Source: Ahrensia sp.
GTDB lineage: Bacteria; Pseudomonadota; Alphaproteobacteria; Rhizobiales; Rhizobiaceae
Assembly: GCA_002706335.1 (NCBI GenBank)
Contig: PAKZ01000009.1
Coordinates: 62,001-126,000, forward strand
Direction of reading: 5' to 3'
DNA length: 64,000 nt
The position numbers and the translations under genes are program-made. This document shows, one piece after another, positions 39,199 to 48,555 of this stretch (position 1 is its first letter; each line of letters begins with the position of its first letter). The notes under the pieces are model-generated. The model was not told the origin of the DNA. It did no database searches and was given only the letters and a program-made list of their open reading frames with translations.

Positions 39199-40155
39199 AT
39201 GAAGGATTTTGTGTATCCCCTTTCCGCCATGCCGTTGCCGCTCTTTCACAATCGCGCCAAAGCCGCTGCCGCCATCGCCCTGACGGGCCTTCTTCTGGCT
39301 GGGTGCTCGTCGACGGAATCCGGGCACGGTTCGCAGGGGATATACGCCGCCAATGGCAAGACATCGGGCCGCGAATATTTTTCGGCGGCCTCGCTTGGCG
39401 TGTCTGCCAGCCCGCGGGTCGCGGCCAACTCCTACATGCCGCGCGGCGGCGGAAGCGAGAAAGTCGGCAAGCCCTATACCGTTGCCGGCAAAACCTATTA
39501 CCCCACCGAGACGCCGAAGCAGACCGAAGTCGGTCTCGCATCATGGTACGGCGCCGCCTTTCACGGCCGACAAACCGCCAATGGCGAAGTCTACGACATG
39601 ACCCACCTGACAGCGGCTCACAAGACGTTTCCGCTGCCGAGCTACGCGCGGGTGACCAATCTCGAGAACGGTCGCTCGCTGATCGTGCGGGTCAACGATC
39701 GCGGCCCCTTCGCCAATGATCGTGTTATCGACCTTTCGAAGCGCGCCGCCGACCTTCTCGACTATTCAGGCGACGGCGTAGCGAAGGTACAGGTGGAGTA
39801 TGCGGGGCGAGCGCCGCTCGACGGACAAGACGATGCGTTTCTTCTTGCATCGGTTCAAGGCGTACCCGGCTACGATCCGAACCGACCGTGGCGATCGGAT
39901 GACGGTGTGATGGTCGCGATGAACAAACCCGCGCGCAACAGCGGCCCGGAGCCTGTACGCGGCCTTTTCGGCGCAGTCAGTTCCGGCGCATCGCTCATTG
40001 GTTCGGCCTTCGGATTGTCATCCTACAATCCGCGCCCGCGAGCCGCGGTGCCGTCTTCCGATACGATTTCGGCCTATGCGTCCGATCGCGTCTCGCGCGC
40101 CTTCGAATACGATCCGTTCGGGCGCTTCTCGACCGCCGGCTGGAAATCGGAATAG
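39199..40155 (+). CDS. rlpA: RlpA-family septal lytic transglycosylase lipoprotein
   Basis: This is a 318-residue lipoprotein with signal and lipobox LLAGC (Cys36) and a double-psi beta-barrel domain: VGLASWYGAAFHGRQTANGE (about residues 110-130), then ARVTNLENGRSLIVRVNDRGPF, with the catalytic-type aspartate in NDRGP. RlpA cleaves peptide-free (naked) glycan strands at the septum in characterised species. The C-terminal SPOR domain of some members is missing; instead there is a low-complexity tail of about 100 residues. The start codon choice is weak, and ATG at 39229 is possible. The peptidoglycan carboxypeptidase follows 79 bases later. Confidence 0.9.
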   Translation: MKDFVYPLSAMPLPLFHNRAKAAAAIALTGLLLAGCSSTESGHGSQGIYAANGKTSGREYFSAASLGVSASPRVAANSYMPRGGGSEKVGKPYTVAGKTYYPTETPKQTEVGLASWYGAAFHGRQTANGEVYDMTHLTAAHKTFPLPSYARVTNLENGRSLIVRVNDRGPFANDRVIDLSKRAADLLDYSGDGVAKVQVEYAGRAPLDGQDDAFLLASVQGVPGYDPNRPWRSDDGVMVAMNKPARNSGPEPVRGLFGAVSSGASLIGSAFGLSSYNPRPRAAVPSSDTISAYASDRVSRAFEYDPFGRFSTAGWKSE

Positions 40156-40234
40156 GACAACCCTTCCTTGACGTTGCCTTCGCGGTGACTGATTTGCTAT
40201 TCGGAGGGAACACCCCGTTTCACCGGATAGCGCG

Positions 40235-41404
40235 ATGCAACCCAGCACTCTTCAGACTCTCCTGATCCGCCTGCTGGTCACACTGGCTTTCTTGGCCGGT
40301 ATTGTTGTGCCGGCCACAGCGCAGCTATTCGAGACGCGCGCCAAACAGGCGGTCCTGCTCGACGCCAATACCGGAACGGTGCTCTTTGCAAAGAATGCCG
40401 ACGAGCAGGTCCCGCCGGCTTCACTCGCCAAGCTGATGACCATGGAAGTGGTTTTCCACGCTCTGAAAGTCGGCCGTCTTTCCATGGATGACGAGTTCCA
40501 AGTAAGCGAGAACGCCTGGCGCACGGGCGGTGCTGTTTCCGGTGGGTCGACGATGTTCGCCGAACTGGGCTCTTCGATCCGGGTGGAAGATCTTATCCAG
40601 GGCGTAATCGTCCAGTCCGCCAATGACGGCTGCATCATCATCGCGGAAGGCATGGCGGGTTCAGAAGGGCTGTTCGCTCGCCTGATGAATGCCCGTGCAC
40701 GCGAGATCGGACTGAACGATTCAATCTTCACGAATTCGACAGGACTGCCGGACCCGTTGCAGAAGGTCACCATGCGGGATCTCGCCAAGCTCGCTGATCA
40801 CATTCGCCGCGAGTACCCCGAATATTATAAATATTACTCACAGCCCCAATTTACCTGGAACAAGATACTGCAGCGCAATCGCAATCCGCTGCTGACGATG
40901 GATATTGGCGCTGACGGAATGAAGACCGGCTATACCGAGGATTCCGGTTACGCAATTGTCGGCTCTATCAACAAGGACGGGCGTCGACTGATTGTGGCCA
41001 TGAGCGGGCTTCCCGATCAACGCGCACGCGGCGAAGAGGCGCGAAAACTGCTCGAATGGGGACTTCGCGCCTTCGAACCCTACCAGATATTCGAGAAGGA
41101 CGAGGAGATCGGCAATGTCCGCCTTTATGGCGGTGAACAGTTGACCGTGCCGGTGACAGTGAAGGAAAATCTGTCGATCCTGCTGCCAATCGCCGACCGC
41201 GAGAACATGAAAGCGCGCATCATTTACACAGGGCCGATCATTGCTCCGGTGGAGAAGGGTCAGGAGATCGCCACGCTGAAGGTGTGGATTGGAGACAATC
41301 TCTCGCAGGAAACACCATTGTATGCCGCCTACTCGGTTGGGCTCGGTCCTATTCATCGCCGCGCGCTCGACGCATTGACGGAGCTCGCCTTTGGCTGGAT
41401 CTGA
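40235..41404 (+). CDS. dacC: D-alanyl-D-alanine carboxypeptidase (PBP5/6 type)
   Basis: This is a 389-residue low-molecular-weight penicillin-binding protein that trims the terminal D-Ala of peptidoglycan stem peptides in the periplasm. A signal peptide spans about residues 1-30. Catalytic motifs are SLAK (Ser63-Lys66), SAN (128-130) and KTG (230-232). The C-terminal PBP5-type domain and a possible terminal amphipathic helix follow. It begins the conserved order dacC-tmk-holB-metG-tatD; its stop lies inside the start region of tmk. The symbol follows usage in rhizobia; dacF or dacA are alternatives. Confidence 0.92.
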   Translation: MQPSTLQTLLIRLLVTLAFLAGIVVPATAQLFETRAKQAVLLDANTGTVLFAKNADEQVPPASLAKLMTMEVVFHALKVGRLSMDDEFQVSENAWRTGGAVSGGSTMFAELGSSIRVEDLIQGVIVQSANDGCIIIAEGMAGSEGLFARLMNARAREIGLNDSIFTNSTGLPDPLQKVTMRDLAKLADHIRREYPEYYKYYSQPQFTWNKILQRNRNPLLTMDIGADGMKTGYTEDSGYAIVGSINKDGRRLIVAMSGLPDQRARGEEARKLLEWGLRAFEPYQIFEKDEEIGNVRLYGGEQLTVPVTVKENLSILLPIADRENMKARIIYTGPIIAPVEKGQEIATLKVWIGDNLSQETPLYAAYSVGLGPIHRRALDALTELAFGWI

Positions 41405-42131
41405 TGGCGGCTCGGCGGGCGCAGATCGCGGCCTATTCATCACATTCGAGGGCGGCGACGGGGCCGGCAAATCAACGCAGATCCGGCGGCTGGCCGGCGC
41501 GCTGCGCCGTGACGGCTATCCCGTGACTGTGTCACGCGAACCAGGCGGAACACCAGGCGCGGAGGCCGTGCGGCATGTCGTGCTCGACACGAGCGCCGCC
41601 GAACCCTTCGGGCCGTACCTGGAAGCCATGCTGTTTGCAGCGGCGCGCAATGACCATGTCGAGCAGACGATACGGCCGGCGCTCAAGCGCGGCGAAATTG
41701 TGCTGGTCGACCGTTTCATGGATTCCACGCGCGTCTATCAGGGCGCGAGCGAGAACCTCGATAGCAATTTCGTCCGCGCCCTCGAGCGTGTCGCAATCGC
41801 GGACGTGGTGCCGGACTTGACGATCATCCTCGATCTCTCGCCAAGCGAAGGGCTTCGACGAGCGCATGCCCGCCGCGATCCGAATGCACCGGCCGACCGG
41901 TTCGAGAAAGAGGATGTCGCCGCGCATGAAATCCGCCGGCAGGCGTTCCTCGATATAGCGGAAAGAGAGCCGGCGCGGTGCCGAGTCGTCGACGCGTCTC
42001 GCGAGCCGGAGGACGTGGCGAAAGACATCGCGAGGCTCGTCGCCGGGGTGATTGAAAAGAAGGGGATCGCGAGCAGCCGGAGCGCCGCGATGCGGGACAG
42101 CCTGCTCGGTGCCGGGGATGGCAGATCGTGA
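41391..42131 (+). CDS. tmk: Thymidylate kinase
   Basis: This 246-residue kinase makes dTDP from dTMP. The P-loop GGDGAGKS is at residues 21-28, followed by VSREPGGTPGAEAVR and the DR motif in LVDRFMDSTRVYQG. The only start that includes a lead to the P-loop is a TTG at 41391, overlapping dacC by 14 bases with GGAG upstream. The protein is a little longer than usual (about 210-230) because of N-terminal and C-terminal extensions. It is coupled to holB through a GTGA overlap. Confidence 0.94.
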   Translation: MAGSDGGSAGADRGLFITFEGGDGAGKSTQIRRLAGALRRDGYPVTVSREPGGTPGAEAVRHVVLDTSAAEPFGPYLEAMLFAAARNDHVEQTIRPALKRGEIVLVDRFMDSTRVYQGASENLDSNFVRALERVAIADVVPDLTIILDLSPSEGLRRAHARRDPNAPADRFEKEDVAAHEIRRQAFLDIAEREPARCRVVDASREPEDVAKDIARLVAGVIEKKGIASSRSAAMRDSLLGAGDGRS

Positions 42132-43177
42132 TCGAGGTTCCGGAGGTGCACGACAAGCTCGAAGGCGTTTCGCCGCCGCAGCTGACGGTCAGGTTACACG
42201 GTCACACCGACGAGATCGCGTTCCTGTCCGACGCCGTGAATACCGGCAAACTGCATCATGCCGTGATCTTTGAAGGCGAAAGGGGCATCGGCAAGGCGAC
42301 GGCCGCATTTCAGCTTGCGAACCGTCTCCTGCTCCCGGCGCGGGATCTCGGAGCACCGATTGGCGCTATCGACCCAGAAAGTTCCACCTTTCGCCAGATC
42401 GCCCAGGGGTCGCATCCGGGGCTGCTTTATCTGACGCGCCCTAAAAATGACGCCGGCACCGGGTTCAAACAAGCGATCACCGTCGATGAGATCCGCCGCT
42501 TGCAGCGCTTCTTCTCAATGACCGCAGCAGGACCGGACAGCTACCGCGTCGTCATCATCGATCCGGTTAATGATCTAAATCGCAATGCCGCCAACGCATT
42601 ATTGAAATTGCTGGAAGAGCCGCCGGCCCGTTCGGTCTTCATTCTCATCGCGCATGGCACAGGCGGGCTGTTGCCGACGATCCGCTCGCGTTGCCAGATC
42701 CTGAAATTCTCGCCGCTGGCTAATGGCGAGATCGGCCGCGTTCTGACCGAGCAGATTGGCGCTGAGGACGAGGCGGCAATCGCGCGCGCGGCTTCGCTTG
42801 GCGGAGGAAGCGCCCGCCGCGCATTGCTTTTCGCGCAATTCGGCGGGCTGGAACTTGAAGAGGCGCTCGACGCGTTTCTCGGCGCCGCACGGCCCGACAC
42901 GAGGAGCGCGCACAAGCTTGCGGAGATCGCCGGCAACCGAAAGAGCGACGTCCATCGCGACATATTGCGCGAACTGGTCCTCGACCGCATGCGCGAGGAA
43001 GCGACCACGGCGGCACGAACTGGGCGAATGCGCGCAGCCGAGCGCATCGCTGCCGCCGACATGGCCATGCAGGAGCGAATGCGCATGGCCGATGCGTTCA
43101 ACCTCGACCGCAAGCAGGATTTCCTGACGCTTCTGGCCGATGTCCACGACCTGCTCTTCGCCGCGCGAACCAGCTGA
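42128..43177 (+). CDS. holB: DNA polymerase III subunit delta'
   Basis: This 349-residue clamp-loader subunit belongs to the AAA+ fold. It has a P-loop-like [12 protein letters not shown] (about residues 52-63), the segment [25 protein letters not shown] (read in two parts: [10 protein letters not shown] and [11 protein letters not shown]), and the SRC-like motif IRSRCQ. The zinc-finger cysteines of E. coli HolB are absent, as is common in alphaproteobacteria. The GTG start overlaps the tmk stop. The C-terminal domain is helical. The gene sits directly before metG. Confidence 0.92.
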   Translation: MIEVPEVHDKLEGVSPPQLTVRLHGHTDEIAFLSDAVNTGKLHHAVIFEGERGIGKATAAFQLANRLLLPARDLGAPIGAIDPESSTFRQIAQGSHPGLLYLTRPKNDAGTGFKQAITVDEIRRLQRFFSMTAAGPDSYRVVIIDPVNDLNRNAANALLKLLEEPPARSVFILIAHGTGGLLPTIRSRCQILKFSPLANGEIGRVLTEQIGAEDEAAIARAASLGGGSARRALLFAQFGGLELEEALDAFLGAARPDTRSAHKLAEIAGNRKSDVHRDILRELVLDRMREEATTAARTGRMRAAERIAAADMAMQERMRMADAFNLDRKQDFLTLLADVHDLLFAARTS

Positions 43178-43262
43178 TTTTTCGAAGTCTTCGGCTTTTC
43201 TTTTCGCTTCGAAATCGGATAGAGCAGGGCACCTTTCCATTCTCGCTGCAAATTGGGCCCAC

Positions 43263-44807
43263 ATGTCCGCCAAAGAACGTTTCTATATTACGACACCGAT
43301 CTTCTATCCGAACGGGGTCCCGCATATCGGTCACGCCTATACCGCGATCGCCACCGATGTGCTCGCCCGCTTCGCCCGTCATGACGGCAAGGATGTATTC
43401 TTCCTGACCGGCACGGACGAACACGGCCAGAAGATGCAGCAGACTGCCGAGAAGGAAGGTATCGCGCCGATCGAACTGGCCGACAGGAACTCGGCTGTCT
43501 TCCGCCGCATGGTCGAAGTGCTCGGCTGCTCTAATGACGATTTCATCCGCACGACGGAGCATCGTCACAAGCTCGCTGTCCAGGAACTCTGGAAGCGCAT
43601 GGAGGCCAATGGCGATATCTATCTCGGCAAATATGGCGGCTGGTATTCGGTTCGCCAGGAAGCCTATTTCGACGAGAGCGAAACGACGCTCGGCGAGGAC
43701 GGTCTGCGCCGCGAACCGCTGGGGTCGGAGGTCGAATGGGTCGAGGAGGAAAGCTACTATTTTCGCCTGTCGGCCTATGGCGACAAGCTTCTGAAGCTTT
43801 ACGCGGACAATCCGGAATTCGTGATGCCGGCCGAACGCCGCAACGAGGTGGCGAGCTTCGTCAAGGGCGGCCTTAAAGACCTGTCCATCTCGCGCACCAC
43901 CTTCGACTGGGGCGTGCCTGTGCCCGGCAACGACAGCCACGTCATGTATGTCTGGGTCGATGCGTTGACCAACTACATCACTGCCGCGGGTTTCCCCGAC
44001 GAAGACGCCGAACGCTGGGGATACTGGCCGGCCGTGCACATCATCGGCAAGGACATCGTACGCTTCCACGCCGTCTACTGGCCGGCATTCCTGATGAGCG
44101 CGGGCGTCGAATTGCCGAAACGCGTCTATGCCCATGGCTTCCTGTTCAACAAGGGCGAGAAGATGTCGAAATCGGTAGGCAATGTTGTCGACCCGTTCGC
44201 GCTGGTAGACGCCTACGGTCTCGACCAGGTGCGCTATTTCTTTATGCGCGAAGTACCCTTCGGAAATGATGGCTCCTACAGCCACGAGGCGATCGTCAAT
44301 CGCATCAATGCCGATCTGGCGAACGGTCTCGGCAATTTGGCGCAGCGCTCGTTGTCGATGATCGCCAAGCATTGCGAGGGCAGGGTGCCCGATCACGGCG
44401 CATTTACTTCCGAGGACGAAGCATTGCTGGCGGAGGGCGCCAAGGCGCTTGCCACGGCAAGAGAAGCCATGGACAGGCAGGCGATCCACAAGGCTGTGGA
44501 AGCCACATTCGACGTGGTAGCTGCCGGTGACCGCTATATCGACGCACAGGCGCCGTGGGCGTTGCGCAAGACCGACCAGGAGCGCATGAAGACAGTGCTC
44601 TATGTTGTAGCGGAAACGGTGCGGCGCATCGCCATTCTGGCGCAGCCCTATATGCCCAGGACGACGGCGAAGCTGCTGGACCTGGTCGCTGCCCCCGCCG
44701 ATAGCCGCAATTTCGACAGCCTCGACGCGATGCTCGTGCCCGGGACGGCACTTCCGGCGCCATCGGGCGTTTTCCCGCGTTACATAGACCGCGAACCTGA
44801 AGAATAG
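43263..44807 (+). CDS. metG: Methionyl-tRNA synthetase
   Basis: This is a 514-residue class I synthetase. It has the HIGH motif (PHIGHAY; residues 21-24), the connective peptide without a full zinc knuckle, KMSKS at 300-304, and the anticodon-binding helical domain. The dimerising C-terminal OB domain of E. coli MetG is missing, as in the short alphaproteobacterial form. The frame is open upstream, but the ATG at 43263 starts the conserved [18 protein letters not shown]. In related genomes tatD usually follows directly; here a glycosyltransferase-like/methyltransferase gene intervenes. Confidence 0.96.
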   Translation: MSAKERFYITTPIFYPNGVPHIGHAYTAIATDVLARFARHDGKDVFFLTGTDEHGQKMQQTAEKEGIAPIELADRNSAVFRRMVEVLGCSNDDFIRTTEHRHKLAVQELWKRMEANGDIYLGKYGGWYSVRQEAYFDESETTLGEDGLRREPLGSEVEWVEEESYYFRLSAYGDKLLKLYADNPEFVMPAERRNEVASFVKGGLKDLSISRTTFDWGVPVPGNDSHVMYVWVDALTNYITAAGFPDEDAERWGYWPAVHIIGKDIVRFHAVYWPAFLMSAGVELPKRVYAHGFLFNKGEKMSKSVGNVVDPFALVDAYGLDQVRYFFMREVPFGNDGSYSHEAIVNRINADLANGLGNLAQRSLSMIAKHCEGRVPDHGAFTSEDEALLAEGAKALATAREAMDRQAIHKAVEATFDVVAAGDRYIDAQAPWALRKTDQERMKTVLYVVAETVRRIAILAQPYMPRTTAKLLDLVAAPADSRNFDSLDAMLVPGTALPAPSGVFPRYIDREPEE

Positions 44808-44818
44808 GCGTCAATAAA

Positions 44819-46366
44819 TTGGCCGACGCATTTCCGCCAGGAACGGCAAACTGCGAAGCCGGGCCGGCGCGCGGCCTGCGCTATTCATTCTGTACGCTTG
44901 TCTCCGATGTCTCGCTTTATCGAGATATGGTTTCATCGTTTCGGAAGAACGGATTTTCGGAGGAAGTGTGTGAATTCCTCTATGTCGACAATAGCACGGA
45001 GAACCGGTTCGATGCCTATCGCGGACTGAATTACATGATGTCTCGGGCGAGCGGCGAGACGCTCGTACTGTGCCATCAGGACCTTCTCGCCTACGATTCG
45101 ATGTCCATTCTGGATCAGAAGCTCGCGGAATTGGCGGAAATCGACCCCGACTGGGGGCTTGCCGGAAATGCCGGCTACAGCGATGAACGCGGCCATTTTG
45201 TGGAGTGCATCTCCGACATGGGCGGATATCAACGCAGAACCTGTCCGCTGCCCGCACCCGTCGTATCACTCGACGAGAACTTTATCCTGGTAAGGAATTC
45301 GGTGCGTATCGGCCCGTCGGCCGATCTCGAGGGTTTTCATATGTACGGCACCGACATGGTCGTTCAGGCAGCGATCTCGGGCCGCAAGTCTTATGTGATA
45401 GAATTCCACGTCGAACATCGCGGAAACGGCTTTACAGGTCCGTCTTTCGTTCGATCGGCGCAAGCCTTCGAGGACAAATATGCGCAGGTATTCAAGCGCC
45501 GAAAGATCGTAACTACAGTAACGAAAGTGATGGTCGGCGGAACGCTTATTGACCGACTTTACAGGCGCTACAGAAGAAAACGCCGCTTCGAAGTGCCGGA
45601 CGAAAGCACTGATCGTCGAATCAAGCCTCGCAAGCTGCTTTTTGCTGTCCGCGAACGGTTGCACGGTTCAGTATACGCGCTCGACGGCCATCGCTTCGAA
45701 ATCCCGCCCGACAGCACATATCCAATGAAGAAGGCCTTCCATAAAGGCGAGTATGAGATGCCGGAGCGCAGCTTGGTCGCAAGGCATCTTCCAATTGACA
45801 TCGACGTCGTCGAATTGGGAGGCTCGCTCGGCGTTGTCAGCCATTCCATACGCCGCAAAATCGGCAACGGGCCGCGCCATGTCATCGTGGAGGCGAACAA
45901 GCGTCTTGAGCCACTGCTTCGGCGCAATATCGGGATTTCAGCTGACAGCGAGACAACCACGATCGACCTCGCGGCGGTCTGGTATGGCGACAGCCCTACA
46001 GTCGACTTTCTGGTTGATCCCGACACGCCATCCAACAGCGTGGTAACGAAAAAAAGCGACGGCGAAACAGTTTCCGTTCCGGCGAAAACTTTGAACCGTC
46101 TCCTTGAGGAAAACGGCATTCGCGGCCCTTATTCGTTGGTGTGTGACATAGAGGGCGCCGAGTACGATCTTCTGGAGAAGGATCGTTCAGCGCTCGATAA
46201 CTGCGTCTGCATGATCGTGGAAATCCATCCGAGACCTTTTCTCTCATCCGGCCGCACGATAAAAGCTTGGCTGGATCTGTTCCGACAGGCAGGTTTTGAA
46301 CTGGTTGATGCAGAAAAAAACGTCATCGTCGGTATAAAGCAGGCTCAACCAGCAAACAGGACTTGA
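44819..46366 (+). CDS. Glycosyltransferase-like/FkbM methyltransferase fusion
   Basis: This is a 515-residue protein of two parts. Residues about 15-220 resemble a GT2-like glycosyltransferase: YSFCTLVSD, FLYVDNSTEN and VLCHQDLLAY give a nucleotide-sugar site with an HQD in place of DxD. Residues about 320-510 form an FkbM-family SAM-dependent methyltransferase: VVELGGSLGVVS, VIVEANKRLEPLLRRN and CDIEGAEYDLLE. The start appears to be TTG at 44819, twelve bases after metG. The combination suggests making and O-methylating a surface sugar. Base usage looks somewhat more AT-rich than metG, and it splits the metG-tatD pair, suggesting insertion of an accessory gene. Confidence 0.8.
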   Translation: MADAFPPGTANCEAGPARGLRYSFCTLVSDVSLYRDMVSSFRKNGFSEEVCEFLYVDNSTENRFDAYRGLNYMMSRASGETLVLCHQDLLAYDSMSILDQKLAELAEIDPDWGLAGNAGYSDERGHFVECISDMGGYQRRTCPLPAPVVSLDENFILVRNSVRIGPSADLEGFHMYGTDMVVQAAISGRKSYVIEFHVEHRGNGFTGPSFVRSAQAFEDKYAQVFKRRKIVTTVTKVMVGGTLIDRLYRRYRRKRRFEVPDESTDRRIKPRKLLFAVRERLHGSVYALDGHRFEIPPDSTYPMKKAFHKGEYEMPERSLVARHLPIDIDVVELGGSLGVVSHSIRRKIGNGPRHVIVEANKRLEPLLRRNIGISADSETTTIDLAAVWYGDSPTVDFLVDPDTPSNSVVTKKSDGETVSVPAKTLNRLLEENGIRGPYSLVCDIEGAEYDLLEKDRSALDNCVCMIVEIHPRPFLSSGRTIKAWLDLFRQAGFELVDAEKNVIVGIKQAQPANRT

Positions 46367-46374
46367 CCGCCTTC

Positions 46375-47160
46375 ATGCTCGTCGACAGCCATTGCCATCT
46401 AGACTTTCCCGATCTCGCCGCGGAGCGCGATGCGGTCGTTCAGCGCGCCCGCGACGCCGGTATTGTTCGTATGGTGACAATCTCGACTAAGGTGAAGCAG
46501 TTTGACGAGATCCGCGCGATCGCGGCCGCCTATGACGAAATCTTTTGTTCGGTCGGAACGCATCCACACCACGCAGACACTGAACTCGATGTAACCTGCG
46601 ACGATCTTGTTCGCCTTGCGGAGGGCGACGAGGTCGTAGCGATAGGCGAGGCCGGTCTTGACTATTTCTACGACAAGGCCCCGCGCGATGCTCAGGCCGA
46701 GGGGTTTCGGCGCCATATCGACGCCGCACGCCGTACCGGCCTACCGCTGGTCATACATGCTCGCGACGCCGACGCCGACATGACGCAAATCCTGACCGAT
46801 GAAACGGGGAAGGGGGCCTTTCCCTTCGTCCTGCACTGTTTCTCCTCCGGTCGCCGCCTCGCTGAAACCGGCATAGAACTAGGCGGCTATGTCTCCTTTT
46901 CAGGCATCCTGACCTTCAAGAACTCGCAGGACATCCGCGACATCGCCAAGGACATGCCGGCCGACCGAATCCTGGTCGAGACCGACGCACCGTATCTTGC
47001 GCCGCCGCCGCATCGCGGAAAACGCAATGAGCCAGCCTATGTCGTTAACACGGCGCAGGTTCTTGCCGATACACGCGGCGTCACCCTTGACGCGATTGGC
47101 GAAACGACAACCGAGAATTTCTACCGGCTGTTTTCAAAGGTGCCGCGCCACGATGGCTGA
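46375..47160 (+). CDS. tatD: TatD-family metal-dependent deoxyribonuclease
   Basis: This is a 261-residue TIM-barrel hydrolase of the TatD family (3'-5' DNase in characterised members). Metal ligands are visible in DSHCHLDF (about residues 4-11), GEAGLDYFY, VIHARDADAD, LHCFSSG and ETDAPYL. A TTG twelve bases earlier overlaps the previous stop, but the ATG at 46375 begins the family's MLVDSHCHLD. The stop overlaps the MBL gene by eight bases. Confidence 0.93.
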   Translation: MLVDSHCHLDFPDLAAERDAVVQRARDAGIVRMVTISTKVKQFDEIRAIAAAYDEIFCSVGTHPHHADTELDVTCDDLVRLAEGDEVVAIGEAGLDYFYDKAPRDAQAEGFRRHIDAARRTGLPLVIHARDADADMTQILTDETGKGAFPFVLHCFSSGRRLAETGIELGGYVSFSGILTFKNSQDIRDIAKDMPADRILVETDAPYLAPPPHRGKRNEPAYVVNTAQVLADTRGVTLDAIGETTTENFYRLFSKVPRHDG

Positions 47161-47974
47161 CAATGCCGGTTCCAGGATGCGCTACACCGTGCTCGGCTGC
47201 GGTTCGTCGCCTGGCACGCCGAGGCTCAATGGCGATTGGGGTAATTGCGATCCGCACAACCCGAGAAACCGGCGGCTGCGCGCATCTTTGCTTGCAGAGC
47301 GCATCGGGCCGGATGGTGAGAAAACCTGCGTCGTTATCGACACCGGACCTGATTTCCGCCAGCAGATGCTCAACGTGGAAATTAACCAGCTTGACGGTGT
47401 CGTTTACACGCATCCGCATGCCGACCATATTCACGGTATCGACGATCTTCGCACCTTTGTTCTCTGGCAGCGCCGCCTCATGGACGTATGGGCGGACGAG
47501 GCGACCTATGAACGGCTGTACGAAGCCTTTGGATACTGCTTCGAGACGCCGCCTGGCTCCGGTTACCCACCGATCTTGAAGCGCCATGGCATTGACCGCG
47601 AGACGCCATTCACGGTGACGGGGCCGGGCGGGGATATCGTTTTCTCGCCGCTTTTCCAGCGCCACGGCGCGATACATTCGCTCGGATTTCGGATCGGAGA
47701 TTTCGCTTATTGTCCGGATGTCAGTTTCTTTCCCGACGAAACGCTGGACAAGATGTGTGGCCTCGATGTGCTGATCGTCGACGCGCTGCAGTACCGCGAA
47801 CATCCGAGTCATTTCTCGCTGGAACAGGCATTGGCCGTGATTATGGAACTGAAGCCGAAACGCGCCTTCCTGACGCATATGCACATTCCGCTCGATTACG
47901 AGACCGTGAAGAAAGAGACGCCCGAAAATGTGCTGCCAGCCCACGACGGGCTGGTGATAGAGCTGGAGACTTGA
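47153..47974 (+). CDS. MBL-fold metallohydrolase (PhnP-like)
   Basis: This is a 273-residue metallo-beta-lactamase-fold hydrolase. The metal motif THPHADHIHGIDDLR (about residues 84-98) and a later THMHIPLDY with a metal histidine are clear. The N-terminal LGCGSSPGTPR matches the PhnP/phosphodiesterase branch. It follows tatD in the conserved rhizobial order. A cyclic-phosphate or phosphodiester substrate is the family-level guess. A longer frame exists upstream within tatD, but the overlap start at 47153 begins the domain. Confidence 0.9.
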   Translation: MADNAGSRMRYTVLGCGSSPGTPRLNGDWGNCDPHNPRNRRLRASLLAERIGPDGEKTCVVIDTGPDFRQQMLNVEINQLDGVVYTHPHADHIHGIDDLRTFVLWQRRLMDVWADEATYERLYEAFGYCFETPPGSGYPPILKRHGIDRETPFTVTGPGGDIVFSPLFQRHGAIHSLGFRIGDFAYCPDVSFFPDETLDKMCGLDVLIVDALQYREHPSHFSLEQALAVIMELKPKRAFLTHMHIPLDYETVKKETPENVLPAHDGLVIELET

Positions 47975-47978
47975 AACC

Positions 47979-48473
47979 TTGAGCGAAGCGATCGTACCTA
48001 AACCCGGTTCCTCGATGCAGCGGGTCGCGCTCGATGCCGAGCGGCTCGGTTTGAAAATCGAGCTGAAGGTCATGGACCAGTCGACGCGGACAGCCGAGGA
48101 AGCGGCTACGGCATGCGGCTGCGAAGTCGGCCAGATCGTCAAGTCTCTCGTCTTCGAGAACGCCGATACCGGCAAGCTCGTTCTGTTGCTTGTGTCTGGC
48201 GATCGAAACGCAGATCTCAATTATTTGTCAGAACGTTACAAGCTGAAGCTCAAGCGATGTGACGGCCGGCGCGTGCGCGATGAGACCGGGTTTGCCATTG
48301 GCGGCGTCGCGCCAATCGGACACGCTGCGCCGATCGCGACTTATCTCGATCAGAGCCTGTTGCGCCACGGCACAGTCTGGGCCGCAGCGGGGCGGCCGGA
48401 CAGCGTTTTCAGCGTCGATCCTAAAGCGCTTGCCGCCGCTATTGATCCCACAATAGTCGCGGTCAAGGGCTGA
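47979..48473 (+). CDS. YbaK/EbsC-family aminoacyl-tRNA deacylase
   Basis: This is a 164-residue protein of the YbaK/ProX editing family, which hydrolyses mischarged Cys- or Ala-tRNAs. It has the conserved lysine in QIVKSLVF (about residue 50) and the GFAIGGVAPIGH loop (about residues 104-115). The start is TTG with GGAG ten bases upstream, five bases after the MBL stop, so it belongs to the same operon as metG and tatD. It converges on the MarR-amylase gene. Confidence 0.88.
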   Translation: MSEAIVPKPGSSMQRVALDAERLGLKIELKVMDQSTRTAEEAATACGCEVGQIVKSLVFENADTGKLVLLLVSGDRNADLNYLSERYKLKLKRCDGRRVRDETGFAIGGVAPIGHAAPIATYLDQSLLRHGTVWAAAGRPDSVFSVDPKALAAAIDPTIVAVKG

Positions 48474-48555
48474 CATCAGTTCCATAATCTATCTTATGCG
48501 ACAATCGTCTTAATCCGCGACGGCGCAATAAAGGACCGTCACAGGCTCCCTTTTC

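Noticed and set aside
43098-44489. A 463-codon open frame antisense to metG
   Set aside because: metG is unmistakable; the antisense frame has no family signature.
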